Shown here one piece after another: positions 10,722-21,102 of a DNA stretch of 64,000 nucleotides (position 1 is its first letter; the number at the start of each line of letters is the position of its first letter). Under the pieces are notes generated by a model, which searched no databases, was not told the DNA's origin, and saw nothing but the letters and a program-made list of their open reading frames with translations. The translations under genes were made by a program, and so were the position numbers. This DNA is from Rhynchopus euleeides (Eukaryota; Euglenozoa; Diplonemea; Diplonemida; Diplonemidae), in contig OY723279.1 in the NCBI GenBank assembly GCA_963210315.1, forward strand, positions 186,001 through 250,000, in the 5' to 3' direction.

Positions 10722-11589
10722 CAGGCATGTCGCTAAGCGTCGACCGTCGACCCAGTGATTTTTGGTTTCCCCCCCCATAAAAAAGCGTCGACCCAGCGTC
10801 AACCCAGTGGAACTGGGTTGACGCTTGGTCGAGGCTTGGAGCGTCGACCCAGTGGAACTGAGTTGCCATTCAAGCCTGGACCAAGCGTCAACCCATTTAT
10901 TACGCTGGGTCGATGCTTACCTAGCGTTGACCCGATTACACTGGGTCGACGCTCACCAAGCGTCGACCAAGCGTCAACCCACTTTCACTGGGTCGACGTC
11001 GAAGAGGGTATGGTTATGCAGGAACAGATGCTCACTACCGTGGCCTCCGGCGGCTGGGGGGCTCCGCCCCCCAGACCCCCCTGTGGTGCATGTCTCGTAC
11101 TCAAGTCACTCGATTACCACCAGGTCAGGGAATCCAACCACTCCAGTAGCCTCAGGGGGACGCAGCCAACTCACACAGAACCTGTACGCCCACAATGAAC
11201 AGATGTTCACTACCGTGGCCTCCGGCGGCTGGGGGGCTCTGCCCCCAGACCCCCCATCTCGCGCGCCCGTCTAGTAACCAAGTCCTTGCGCTTCAACGGC
11301 CGTGGCACATCAGGGGGTAGCGTCGAAAGCATGGTCCCGAAAGCCATTATTTGGGTTTCCTCCACCCGAGGATGGCGCGAGCGGGAGAGGAACCACGGAA
11401 GGAACCCAGCGCCTCACACCGTGCCCACCTAGTGGTCCACCGACGGGAAAATTAGGCAACAACACGAGCGCGCGCGAAGCGCGCGCGAGAAAAATTGCCC
11501 CCTAGTGTTTTCCCCCCTGATTCCCCCCCCCCAAAACAGGAGCGTCAACCCACCAAATCTCCAAAATCGAAAAGTTAGCGACAGGCCTG
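10722..11589. mobile_element. non-autonomous hAT-like element L
   Basis: Ends CAGGCATGTCGCTAA and, reversed, CAGGCCTGTCGCTAA are flanked by GATTTGGA(C) (10713-10721, 11590-11598), an 8-9 bp duplication. A left array of GCGTCGACCCAGTGG / CCACTGGGTCGACGC (10734-11001) is matched by a short unit on the right (about 11541-11552). The core holds two copies of the GGCGGCTGGGGGGCTCC block (11028-11090, 11198-11258) and the CG-rich hairpin with an A-tail (11468-11497), as in J and K. No transposase. Confidence 0.76.
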
Positions 11590-12049
11590 GATTTGGACCC
11601 CGAGACGTAGTCTCAGCCCCACACAACACGGTCTTCACCTCAGTGCCTCACCCCGGCCTGCGTTGTGTGCGACCCCTCGGCCCGCGAAAAGGAGTAAGGT
11701 TGAGATGAGAGGAGGCGGAGTAGGAGGGGGGTTTGATCGTCGAGGGTGAATGAAAAGCAAGTCTCCCAGCACCTCCTTGCAATGGGAAGGAGGAGAGGTG
11801 GGGGGTGGGGGGCGGGGGGTATGCCTGTCAAGAGTGAAGGTAACAGTGAAGGCAACCAAAGGCAATGGATGACACCGCTACGCAAGGAGGGGGAGGGGGG
11901 TTGAGAATGTGTGGATTCATCCACACCGGGGGGGGGGGTAGGAGAAGGGGGGGTGATAGGTAAGAAAATCTGTTTGCTTTTTTGAAAAAGGGGGGGGGGG
12001 GGAGCGCTCCATTTCAAAAAAGGGGTTTACGAGAAATCAGCTACAGTTG
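11590..12049. other. no gene seen; dispersed motif
   Basis: Contains TTTGATCGTCGAGGGTGAATGAAAAGCAAGTCTCCCAGCACC (about 11730-11772), a dispersed unit seen again at 45279-45322 and partly at 51741-51775. Otherwise G-run spacer. Confidence 0.45.
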
Positions 12050-12213
12050 TCCAACAAACATTGGTGGGGTAAAAATGTTGGTGGGGTAAAAACATTGGTG
12101 GGGTAAAAACTAAGGTGGATTTCAGGATTTCTCAGAGCTAAGGTGGGTTATTACCCCACCAACACGGTGGACTCCAGCGGGGGTAGGGTAACCCTTTTCG
12201 GGAGTCTCAACTA

Positions 12214-12290
12214 GGGGGAGTCCAACTCCCGCTAGCGGGAGTCTATACTCCCGCTAGCGGGAGTCTGACTCCCCCTAGCGGGAGTCTTTT
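12214..12290. repeat. left palindrome array of D1
   Basis: Units of GACTCCCGCTAGCGGGAGTC and the variant GACTCCCCCTAGCGGGAGTC. One unit (22 bp, TATACTCCCGCTAGCGGGAGTC-like) is absent from D2. Confidence 0.9.
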
Positions 12291-12418
12291 CACCTATTTT
12301 CACTCATTTTTCCCATGATACCTATGCAATGTGGCACTCGTCACTGAAGTACAGCCACACACACACACACCAAACGGACGTTTCCACCCATCCCAGCTCG
12401 CAGACCTGATTCACAAAA

Positions 12419-13420
12419 ATGGGGAAGACGACAACGAAGCCGGCAGTGAAGGTGGCAGCGAAGCCGGCGGCGAAGTCGAGTAAGAAGAAGAAGAGCGCAG
12501 AGAGTCCCGAGGCTGCGGAGGCGACGAACATTGTGGCTGATTTTTGCACGGCCTTCCTCGTTAAAAAAGGGGGAAGTGTGCTGACACTGGGATCCATTAG
12601 AAGGCTCCTAGCAACGGTGTTGACCGGCAAGGAGATCAACAAGCACAGCCCCCAGGTGGCCAACGCCATCACCGCCGTATTCCCTGACATGGACAAGCTC
12701 GCTGTGAGGGAGGTCGAGATGATGCAGAAGGACGGCACCCTCCCCGCCACCTACAGGGTTGAGGTGAAGCGCGGGAAGGTGCAAGACACCAAGTTGGTGG
12801 GTGTCACCCTCAAGCCAAAGATGCCCTTGGCTTGGGCGGAGGAGGGCCACAAGAAGAATCCGCTGTACCAGCGGGTCCTTGCTGCGCTTGCCCCGGCCTA
12901 CAAGGAGGTCGAGATGAACAACGTGTACACTGCCGTGCAGCAGGAGGAGGATACTACGACGAAGAATGTGATGCAGCACTTCCCGGTGGTCACCCCGTTG
13001 CCTGGGGCAGCCAACGTGCATGTGGTGATGCTCGAGGGGCTGTTGACCCGGGTTGAGTTTTCAGTGACAGGCCTGCAGGTGTCGCTGACGTGTCTTCGCG
13101 TGGTCCACGAGGGTTCGACAATCCCCAGCGGCACATACACCGCCACCTATTTCCTCCCCAGGAGCCCTGCCGATGGCGAGCCCATCACCTGCGAGCAGGT
13201 GGAGGGGCAGTTGGCCCTGTGGAAGGTCACCGTTCCTTTGGAACAGCCCCGCGCCACGGTGACCGGCTCAGGCCAGGCCAACACCTCCACCGTGGGGAGG
13301 TACAAGGACCTGCTGGGGATCGACCTCGCACAGCCTGAGGTCCCCGACACAGAGGAAGAAGCCCCTCCGAGCATCCCGCAGGCCATCACAGTGGAGGAGG
13401 ACGACATGGACACCCTCTGA
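12419..13420 (+). CDS. orphan basic/acidic protein of transposon D (333 aa), copy 1
   Basis: Start ATG at 12419, stop TGA at 13418-13420. I do not recognise a family. Seen: a Lys/Ala-rich N-terminus (residues 3-27, with SSKKKK resembling a nuclear localisation signal), a predicted mixed helix-strand domain (about 35-120), a strand-rich middle (about 150-270), and an acidic tail with TEEEAPP and VEEDDMDTL. It is the first of two genes in the element, 203 bp before the transposase-like gene. CACTA-type elements often encode a second protein that binds subterminal repeats (TNPA in Spm). By position this could be the analogous array-binding protein, but no sequence similarity supports that. The copy at 47772-48773 is identical. 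Confidence 0.82.
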   Translation: MGKTTTKPAVKVAAKPAAKSSKKKKSAESPEAAEATNIVADFCTAFLVKKGGSVLTLGSIRRLLATVLTGKEINKHSPQVANAITAVFPDMDKLAVREVEMMQKDGTLPATYRVEVKRGKVQDTKLVGVTLKPKMPLAWAEEGHKKNPLYQRVLAALAPAYKEVEMNNVYTAVQQEEDTTTKNVMQHFPVVTPLPGAANVHVVMLEGLLTRVEFSVTGLQVSLTCLRVVHEGSTIPSGTYTATYFLPRSPADGEPITCEQVEGQLALWKVTVPLEQPRATVTGSGQANTSTVGRYKDLLGIDLAQPEVPDTEEEAPPSIPQAITVEEDDMDTL

Positions 13421-13623
13421 GGGAAGCTGGCTGTGCATCAGCCTGCGGAAGTTGAATGATCAGACTGTCATGGAAGCCACAAACCCCACACTCCAAAACA
13501 TCGACAGTTTTTTCGCTTGGCTACATCTGACGTGGTGTGTGTGTTGCAACCTTATTCGGCTCCACTCACACTCGCTCTCACAGGTGTCACAGGGGGTATT
13601 TTCAAGACCCATGCCATCGAACC

Positions 13624-15384
13624 ATGTCGAATGCAAATGAAGCGAAGAGTGTCGGGGAGACTCTTGCTGCCAACCGGCATGCCCTTCGGATGTCTCAACG
13701 GACACTCGCCAAGGTCAACCAGCTTCATAAGGAGCGTGTTGGTGAGAACCTGGGTGTGTCACGAAAGCGACTCCGCGAAATGGAGAAGCCTGCCTGCGAA
13801 CGTGTTGAATGGCGCCTTTCCCGTGGTTTGCTCGGGGCATTTGAGTTCCTCGAAGAAGAGGCGGGAGAATCATCGACAATGCAGTGTAGCGTGCCACTTC
13901 TCGGCGTCATGTACACGGACGGATACACGCCACGTAATTCATTACGTTCCGATAACGCACGTGTCCGTCTGTCTCTCGGGGTCATCAATCCCGAAAACAC
14001 GATGACTGCGCCGGGTATTACTTTCTCAGACCTTCCGAAAGGTGATCACAAGCTGTTCCAAAATCACGCGTTGCTGCAACAGATCATGAGGCTGCACAAA
14101 GCGAAAATCTTCCGAGGGGTGCATGTCGCGAGTGTGTCCATAGCAAGAATAACCGCCGACCATGCTGAGCAGTGGGCAACAATGAGGCGATGCGGGGGGC
14201 GAGGGCACCGATGCTCACTGTGCGACATCCCAGAAGAACGCTGGTATCAACAGGTGCATCGATACCCGCACCTGACTCTCTCTGAGATGAAAGAGGCTGG
14301 CTACCCCTCCCTCTTGGCAGGTGTGCTTCCCAATGCCCGCTACGTCACCCCAGCACTCCATGACTGCAAGGGGCTCGCCATGCGGCTGATCAGGGTACTG
14401 GATGAGACAACAAAAAAAATATTCGACAAGACCTGTACAAACCTTGCACTGAATGTGTCGCAGAATGGGACAGGTGCTCAGTTCCGGAAGGTCGTGCTTG
14501 CCATGTCACAGGACACCACCTACAAGGGCTTGTTCCGCTACCTCTTTGTCTCCCTTGCAGACCTCATGCATTTCCGGTATGCAGACATCCCCTGGCGCTT
14601 CTGGGGATGCAAGGATGAGTCAGCCCGGATTCCCTTCTTGCGTGCTCGGATCTCAGGGCATATATTTCACTGGTTGATGGAGCATGCCGAAAAGGGATCA
14701 ACGCGCAATGCCTACGTACACAGTCTCCATCATTGGTGGGCTCCAGAAGATGCAGTGCCTCTGCAGAACAACGACGAATTTGAAGAAGCAGAGAACGGAC
14801 ATCGCAAGAAAGATGCCGTTACAATCGCCAGCTCCGCAACTTACGAGAGAGATCTTGCAATGGCAGAAGAGAAGCGGCGCGAATCGGGCATGCCTTGGAA
14901 GGTTGCGCACCTGTCGCAGGACGGGATCCTCGGGTATAGAGAAGTCATTCTGTGTCCGTGTCTGCACACCCGACACGCTCATAGATTGGCTGTGTATGTT
15001 CTTTGCACACAGTTGACACAGCTGCAGAAGGGGTTTGTGCACTGCAACACACAGGACTTCGTTGAACCCAGCAGCGCGCCCTACTTCCTGTTCCGGTTCC
15101 CCGAAGGACACCGCAAATTATCGCTCTGCTTGTGCAAAATGCCAATCCCGCTGGGGGCGACTTTCACACCATTCGTGTCATCCGAGGCGACTTTGAGCAC
15201 GCTTGACCAACGCGCACAGCAGGAGGGGGATGACAGTTCTGACGAAGAAGATGAGGAAAGCCTGCAGGATGGTTTGTCTTGCCCAAGGTGTAACACAACT
15301 ACGACAGGCGACGGCCGCACTTTGACACCTCAAATTCTAACCGCTCACCTCCGCAGGTGCAGCCGCTACCAGGAGGATAGGTAG
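13624..15384 (+). CDS. probable DDE transposase of transposon D (586 aa), copy 1
   Basis: Start chosen at ATG 13624 (context ACCATGT); the open frame runs on upstream but without ATG. Stop TAG at 15382-15384. Motifs fitting a CMC/Plavaka-like DDE transposase: TDG (Asp99) followed by a strand ending INPEN; TADH (Asp179) followed by RGHRCSLC with a CxxC pair (Cys197, Cys200); then PALHDCKG (His246). The third acidic residue is not assigned; WAPEDAVPLQNNDEFEEAE is one candidate region. A C-terminal C2HC finger lies at Cys553, Cys556, His575, Cys579, after an acidic DDSSDEEDEE stretch. The N-terminus is basic and helical. Superfamily placement is inference from motif order, termini and target duplication. 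Identical to 48977-50737. Confidence 0.72.
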   Translation: MSNANEAKSVGETLAANRHALRMSQRTLAKVNQLHKERVGENLGVSRKRLREMEKPACERVEWRLSRGLLGAFEFLEEEAGESSTMQCSVPLLGVMYTDGYTPRNSLRSDNARVRLSLGVINPENTMTAPGITFSDLPKGDHKLFQNHALLQQIMRLHKAKIFRGVHVASVSIARITADHAEQWATMRRCGGRGHRCSLCDIPEERWYQQVHRYPHLTLSEMKEAGYPSLLAGVLPNARYVTPALHDCKGLAMRLIRVLDETTKKIFDKTCTNLALNVSQNGTGAQFRKVVLAMSQDTTYKGLFRYLFVSLADLMHFRYADIPWRFWGCKDESARIPFLRARISGHIFHWLMEHAEKGSTRNAYVHSLHHWWAPEDAVPLQNNDEFEEAENGHRKKDAVTIASSATYERDLAMAEEKRRESGMPWKVAHLSQDGILGYREVILCPCLHTRHAHRLAVYVLCTQLTQLQKGFVHCNTQDFVEPSSAPYFLFRFPEGHRKLSLCLCKMPIPLGATFTPFVSSEATLSTLDQRAQQEGDDSSDEEDEESLQDGLSCPRCNTTTTGDGRTLTPQILTAHLRRCSRYQEDR

Positions 15385-15525
15385 GTAGTCCAGAGTCCGG
15401 GGAAACTGACAGAAGCAAAACAAGCCCCTCCCCATCCCTCTTCCACCTTCCCCCCGCATGATTTTACCCCCCACGCCAGTAGACTGTAACTATATCATGG
15501 GAAAAATGGATGAAAATAGGTGAAA

Positions 15526-15630
15526 AGACTCCCGCTAGGGGGAGTCAGACTCCCCCTAGCGGGAGTATAGACTCCCGCTAGCGGGAGTCTTTGACACCCT
15601 CTCAGACTCCCGCTCCCAGACTCCCGCTAG
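15526..15630. repeat. right palindrome array of D1
   Basis: Inverted counterpart of the left array, with GACTCCCGCTAGCGGGAGTC units and the flanking GGTGAAAAGACTCCC found mirrored at 12287-12301. Confidence 0.88.
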
Positions 15631-15676
15631 GGCCGCTGGAGTCCACCGTGAATGTTTTTAACCCACCGATGTTTTT

Positions 15677-16150
15677 AACCCACGGCAGCAGAACACAATG
15701 GAGATTTTTTCAGAAATGTGGTGGGTGGGGTGAGTGCCTCATCCGTCGCACGGTGCCTACGCGATCACATGTGTGGTTGGGGGCGTGGGCTGGTTGGGAG
15801 GCGGGGCGTGTGGGAGGGGGCGGGGGGTTGGGGACGGCTATCTTGCAAAGCGCAGCTCTCTCATCAGCATCAGCAGAACAGCAGGTACCGACACAGGGTA
15901 CGGAATGCAATGGCGTATACACTTCTGGTTACTGGTGTCGGTACCTGCTGTTCTGCTGATGCTGATGAGAGAGCTGCGCTTTGCAAGATAGCCGTCCCCA
16001 ACCCCCCGCCCCCTCCCACACGCCCCGCCTCCCAACCAGCCCACGCCCCCAACCACACATGTGATCACGTAGGCACCGTGCGACGGATGAGGCACTCACC
16101 CCACCCACCACATTTCTGAAAAAATCTACATTGTGTTCTGCTGCCGTGGG
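15677..16150. repeat. long inverted repeat (hairpin) in element H
   Basis: Arms 15677-15894 and 15935-16150 are nearly perfect reverse complements over about 215 bp, with a 40-bp spacer (15895-15934). The transcript would form a long hairpin able to feed a small-RNA pathway if the host has one. Confidence 0.92.
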
Positions 16151-16272
16151 GTAAAAACATTGGTGGGGTAGCAACATTGGTGGGTTAAAAACATTGGTGG
16201 GGTAAAAACTAAGGTGGATTTTAGGATTTTTTGGAGCTAAGGTGGGTTTTTACCCCACCAATGTTTGTTGGA

Positions 16273-16525
16273 TGACTGTATGCATGGCGAGGAGAAGGGG
16301 GGGGGGGGGGATGTTGACGGAACTGACAGGAAAGAACGGCAGAAACAAAAAAAACGGGCAATGGAGGTGTGCGCGGGTGTGTTGGTTTGTGTCGGGGGTT
16401 GGGAGGGGGGTGGGGGTGGGGGAAGGGATGGTATATGAATGAAGAGAGTACGGCCGCGATGCGTGTGTGTGTGTGCCGTGTGTGGCGGTGTTGGCGATGT
16501 ATACCTTTTTCTTGGAGGGGTGATA
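16273..16525. other. no gene seen
   Basis: Spacer between H and C with G-runs and a short TG microsatellite at about 16463-16477. Confidence 0.4.
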
Positions 16526-16549
16526 CACGACGCGCTGGCAGAAATTTCC

Positions 16550-16825
16550 TGAACCGGTTTGAAAACAGTAACCGGTTCCTTGGGAACCGGTTTGGGAACC
16601 GGTTGAAATCACAACGGCAAACCGGTTACTGACAAATCCGAACCGGTTGAGGACAGGTTCAGAACCGGCTGGGACCGGTTCTGAAACTGGCAAGAACCGG
16701 TTCGTGAACCGGTTTGCAGGAACCGGTTTCAGAACCGGTTCACGAACCGGTTCCGGAACCGGTTCGTGAACCGGTTTCAGAACCGGTTCGTGAACCGGTT
16801 CACGAACCGGTTCTGAAACCGGTTC
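16550..16825. repeat. left subterminal array of C
   Basis: About twenty AACCGGTT units in contexts such as CGTGAACCGGTTTCAG and CACGAACCGGTTCCG; matched by 23385-23580. Confidence 0.88.
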
Positions 16826-17252
16826 CCCCAGTCCTGACCGGATTTCTATAGGGGGACCCTTTCGAATTTTTTTTTTCGGGGGGTAAATTGAACGTTTTTG
16901 CCCATTTGAAGCCACTGCGACCATTCCCGGGCCTCGGAAATCAGATTCTTGCCCCTCAAATGCGGTACCGGTCCGGACGAAAATCCGGACCGGAACCGCA
17001 GGTACCGCATGCAGCCGCCCCAGCGCCGCCCTCCCCAGCCTGTCCCAGAAGAGGTCGTTTTTCCCATTGGTGCCTGCCTATGTATTGCCTCTGTTGTGCC
17101 TGCGCCTGTGCCTCCCTGCCCTGTATTTTTTTACCCTCACGGGTATCACTGACAGGGGCTTAGCTTGGATTTTGAGGTTGGGGCCGAAACTCGGTCAGAC
17201 TCGGTCACAGTACACACACAGTTGATTTGCCCCCCACCACCCCGTTCACCCA

Positions 17253-19255
17253 CACGGTGGACTCCCGCCCGGTCAGACACCCACTTTGCAGATTGGGGAA
17301 TTAGCGGGTGTCCTGGCACCCGCTAGTGGGTGTCTCGGCACCCACTAGTGGGTGTCTAAGCGGGTGTCAGACACCCACTAGTGGGTGCCAGACACCCGCT
17401 AGTGGGTGTCTGACACCCACTAGCGGGTGTCTGGCACCCACTAGTGGGTGTCTGACACCCGCTAGTGGGTGTCTGACACCCGCTACGCTACTTTACTATA
17501 TTCTCGAGGTGAAAATCTGGCTGGATCAGGGGCATATCCCGGGATCCTGGCCGGGGTATCCCGGTATTAGAGAGAAGAGGGGGAGGGATGATGAGGAGGC
17601 CCCAGACCCCAGCCCCTGCCACTTGTCATTTGCGTGTTGCCTTTGCGTGTGCGCCTGTGCCTCCCTGTTCTGTATTTTTTTACCCTCACGGGTATCACGA
17701 TACAGGGCAGTCCCCCCCCTCCTCCCCCCAAAAATCGTTCGCATCATCTTGGCGCCCATTCCTTCCACTTTCTGTGGATGTGTTTGGTATTTCCGAACGG
17801 AATTTTCCAGCGTCAAGACTGATACCTCGCCGTTTTCGAGTCAGTCACTTCCACCGCCGCTGCGATTTGCGTACCGGTAGTTGTGCAGAAATGCTAACAT
17901 TTAATTTGCTCTGTGGAACCTGGACTGCACCTTCTGGGATGTGAGTCTGTAGATAGTTGGACAGTTGCGGTACCCATCTGTTAGAAAGCTGAAAGGAACC
18001 TTGTCGGGCGATCAAGGACGACTGAGGGTTCAGTTTGAGTTTAATGTGGTCCAAGGGTACAACAGACATCACTGCTTTGCAGATCCCTCTTGCTTGTCCC
18101 TCTGGTAACTTCCAACGGCTCAAACTCCTCGACTTCCTTGGGTGGGCATTTGCCATACCTGACGTAAAACAGTGATGCTTCGTGCTAGTGGTGAACCTGA
18201 CGTTAGTAAAGGAAGGGTGCTGCGGCTGTCCACGAGGGGCTCTGATGCCTCCTCACGGTGCCTGGTTGGTCGGTTCAGGATGAAACAGAGCAAATTTAGT
18301 GTTAGGGGGATGCCTCTGGTCAAGGCCTTTTCACAAAAATTGACCCACGGCGCCGAGTTGGGCCGTTGGTTCCTGGTTGTAGCTCGGTCTACGCCAGGTT
18401 CCACACCCCGTCATCGCAAAACGTACGCATACACAGAGGCAAACACAACAGCCTCTGTGGTACGGGAGCATGGCGGGAGGAAATTTTGCCTTTTGATCAA
18501 ATAGGCACCCTTTTGGAAACAATTGACCCGCAGGGTGGCTGAGTCTTATCAGACAGGCCGACCTATATGTTGATCAGTGGAACCACACAACCTGTTCAAC
18601 CTGCCCCCGGGGTGGAAGTCCACCCCTGCCGTAGCGTAAGATAAGCCTACGTCGACCCTCGTCGTCCCCTTCGTCGTCCTCTTCGTCGTCCTAGGACTGT
18701 GGAGTTCAGCAATCAAGGATGCGGAACTGCTGTGAGCTGCACACTCTCTTGACACACCTGCACGTATCTGCGTTACACTCGTGGTAACCCCGAACCCTGT
18801 ATTTATACAGGAGACTTCCATCTGGGACAGTTTCTGTTCCAGATGAGCTTTGGCAGTGGTAGCCATCTTTGCTATGGAGCCATCGTCATTGCTATCGTCG
18901 TCACTCGGACCCATGAGCAGTGGATACAATTGGTGTGGAAGGAGAGGGTGCAGTTCTGGATCAGCAGGTCTGAATCTGAAATTGACTGAACCCCACAGGT
19001 CTGAGATGACTCCAGTCGAAATCAGCAGGTCCCAGGTTGACCTGACATGATTTCCACCCAGAATTACAGGGAATCCCCAGTAATTTGGTGGTGAAAAGAG
19101 GGTGCCAGACACCCGCTTTGGTGGTAAAAAGAGGGTGCTAGACACCCACTAGTGGGTGCCAGACACCCGCCCAGAGGGTGCCAGACACCCACTAATTCCG
19201 CCAAACTATTCACCCTCTTTCAGACACCCACTTTGGCCTGTGGGAGTCCACCGTG
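17253..19255. mobile_element. DNA transposon B with GACACCCACTAGTGGGTGTC arrays
   Basis: Ends CACGGTGGACTCCCGCC and, reversed, CACGGTGGACTCCCACAGG share the D terminus. CA flanks both sides (17251-17252, 19256-19257). Arrays of a 20-bp palindrome lie at 17268-17485 and 19095-19232. The interior (about 17620-18990) is a shortened A/C core lacking most of the first duplicated module. No coding capacity; D is the natural candidate to mobilise it. Confidence 0.84.
17268..17485. repeat. left palindrome array of B
   Basis: Units of GACACCCACTAGTGGGTGTC and GACACCCGCTAGTGGGTGTC; matched by shorter units at 19095-19232. Confidence 0.88.
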
Positions 19256-19782
19256 CAGAAGAATGTCACCCCCCCCCCTCGGCCCTGGGCCCTCGAGGGG
19301 GGTGCCATTCTCTCGGGGTACCCTAGGTACCTCGCAAGAGTGGCTTCGGGGATACCCTGTGAATATTCGCGACATTCCACTCCTACAAAGAGTACAGTTG
19401 CAAGGCTTTCGCTCCTCAGTTGGCGAAGCCTGGTGAAGACAAGGCGGACCTTGGAAAACAAGCGTTCAACAGAAGCAGTGCCCAGCGGAAGGATAGATGC
19501 AAGCTGGAGTAGCCTGCATGTTGCTGGGTACGTGAGAGCGAGGTTTCCCGAGGTAAACCGCTGAATAACCTCCTGCAGATCACGCAGGCCCAACCTCCGA
19601 ATCTCGGAACAGACACCCGGGCACTCTTGCAGAAGGGTAGTCTTGTGCGCCTGTGCCCACTTCGGTGGGTGTGCTGGGGCATTGAATTCCGGGCAAGGGT
19701 ACGCGCCAGTGATCCCCGGGAGAGGTGCCATGTAGTGGTCAGCGATGTAGCCCAGAGCCTCCTGCACCTGCGTGTCCACCAT
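19256..19782 (-). pseudogene. C-terminal hAT transposase fragment (dimerisation domain)
   Basis: The minus-strand frame starting at 19782 contains YPATCRLLQLASILPLGTAS, then VERLFSKVRLVFTRLRQLRS and ESLATVLFVGVE, the hallmark C-terminal dimerisation region of hAT transposases. It lacks the catalytic RNase H-like core and zinc finger, which should lie upstream where only about 250 bp of element remains. Element B cuts its 3' end; residues read beyond 19256 come from B. It cannot encode an active transposase but fixes the family of element F. Confidence 0.82.
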
Positions 19783-21102
19783 GTTGCCGGGAGACGGAAT
19801 TCGAGACTGCTGACGTTATTCTTAGGCTAGCGACGAATACGGGACAGAAGGAGAATGGGGTGTTCGCGTTCCGCTCGCACGCGTGCTTCACCTCCTGTGC
19901 TGCTGCACCCCAAGAAAAATCCGCTTTTTTCCCCGGAAATTTATGCTTTTTTTTTTGGGCTGACCGAGTTTTTTTCCGGGTTTGGCTGAAACTCGGTCAG
20001 CTGACCGAGTTTCCCCCCCCAAGCTAAGCCTCTGGGTATCACGATACAGGGCAGTCCACCCCCTCCCCCCAAAAATCGTTCGCATCATCTTGGCGCCCAT
20101 TCCTTCCACTTTCTGTGGATGTGTTTGGTATTTCCGAACGGAATTTTCCAGCGTCAAGACTGATACCTCGCCGTTTTAGAGTCAGACACTTCTACCGCCG
20201 CTGCGATTTGCGATACGGTAGTTGTGCAGAAATGCTAACATTTAATTTGCTCTGTGGAACCTGGACTGCACCTTCTGGGCTGTGAGTCTGTAGATAGTTG
20301 GACAGTTGCGGAACCCATCCTTTGTGTGCCTCCGACTTGAGGAGCTGTCGACTTCAGAACCAAGGTTCAGAACGAAGATGACGACCTGCTGTGAGCTGCA
20401 AACCTTCTTGACACACCTACCGTACCTGCATTACACTCGTGGTAATTCCATACCCCTGGAAACAGGAGACCACCGTCTGTTCACAGATGGTCTTGAGCGT
20501 GGTAGCCATCTTTGCTATGGAGTCACGATTAAGTCTTTGTGGTCACGTGGGCCCATGAGCAGCGGATACACTTGGAGTGGAGGGAGGGGGTGCGGTTCTG
20601 GATCAGCGGGTCTGAATCTGGTCAAGGACGACTGAGGGCTTCAGTTCGAGTTCAATGTGGGTCCAAGGGTACACAGGAGATCACTGCTTCATATTCAACC
20701 TGCTTGTCATCCTCTGGTTACTGTTCAACGGCTCGAACTCCTCGACTTTCCTTGGCTGACTGAAATGAAACAATACGTAAGTGCTGCTATTGTGTTGTTC
20801 CCCTGACAGAGGAACACAAGGGAAGGGTACTGCAGCTGTCCACGAAGTGGCTCGACGTAGCCACCTCACGCTGCCTAGAGGGTCGGTTCAGGTTGAAGCA
20901 GAGCAATTAAGTGTTAGGGGGATGCCTTTGGTCAAGGCCTTTTCTAAAAAAAATTGACCCACGGCGCCTGTGTTGTAGCTCGGTCTACGCCAGGTTCCAC
21001 ACCCCGTCATCGCAAAACGTACACATACACAGAGGCAGGCCTCTGTGGTACGGGAGCATGATGGGAGGAAATTTTGCCTTTTGGTCAAAAAGGCGCCTTT
21101 TT

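Larger units (their letters stand above)
12163..15650. mobile_element. autonomous-looking DNA transposon D, copy 1
   Basis: Ends CACGGTGGACTCCAGCGG and CCGCTGGAGTCCACCGTG are perfect inverted repeats. AA flanks both sides (12161-12162, 15651-15652), and comparison with the intact H arm at 16251-16265 confirms a 2-bp duplication. Palindromic 20-bp units line both ends. Two plus-strand genes fill the middle. By eye it is identical to copy 2 (47538-51003) except for one extra 22-bp unit in the left array. Termini, 2-bp duplication and protein motifs suggest a relative of the CACTA/Mirage/Chapaev group; this is inference. Confidence 0.88.
12050..16272. mobile_element. foldback element H, split by D1
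   Basis: Ends TCCAACAAACATTGGTGGGG (12050) and CCCCACCAATGTTTGTTGGA (to 16272) are perfect 20-bp inverted repeats, with TG on both sides as a possible 2-bp duplication. GGTGGGGTAAAAACATT is iterated near both ends (12059-12115, 16150-16215). D1 sits in the left arm with AA duplicated; without D1 the element is about 730 bp, most of it two inverted arms (15677-15894 and 15935-16150). No coding capacity of its own. Confidence 0.75.
17150..20034 (-). mobile_element. hAT transposon relic F, internally deleted, carrying B
   Basis: Inverted ends CAGGGGCTTAGCTTGG (from 17153) and CCAAGCTAAGCCTCTG (to 20034). GGTATCAC flanks both sides (17142-17149, 20035-20042), an 8-bp duplication; three extra bases lie between the left duplication and the left end. 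Subterminal GAAACTCGGTCA / TGACCGAGTTTC units occur at 17185-17213 and 19959-20012. Only the C-terminal part of the transposase remains on the minus strand, and B has inserted into it. Confidence 0.78.

Noticed and set aside
12322-13413. Antisense open frames over the D genes (142, 137 and 88 codons).
   Set aside because: Shadows of the sense genes caused by codon bias; identical in both copies only because the copies are identical.
15838-16119. Overlapping open frames on both strands of the long inverted repeat with mirrored proteins.
   Set aside because: They are the two arms read on opposite strands; no independent evidence of coding.
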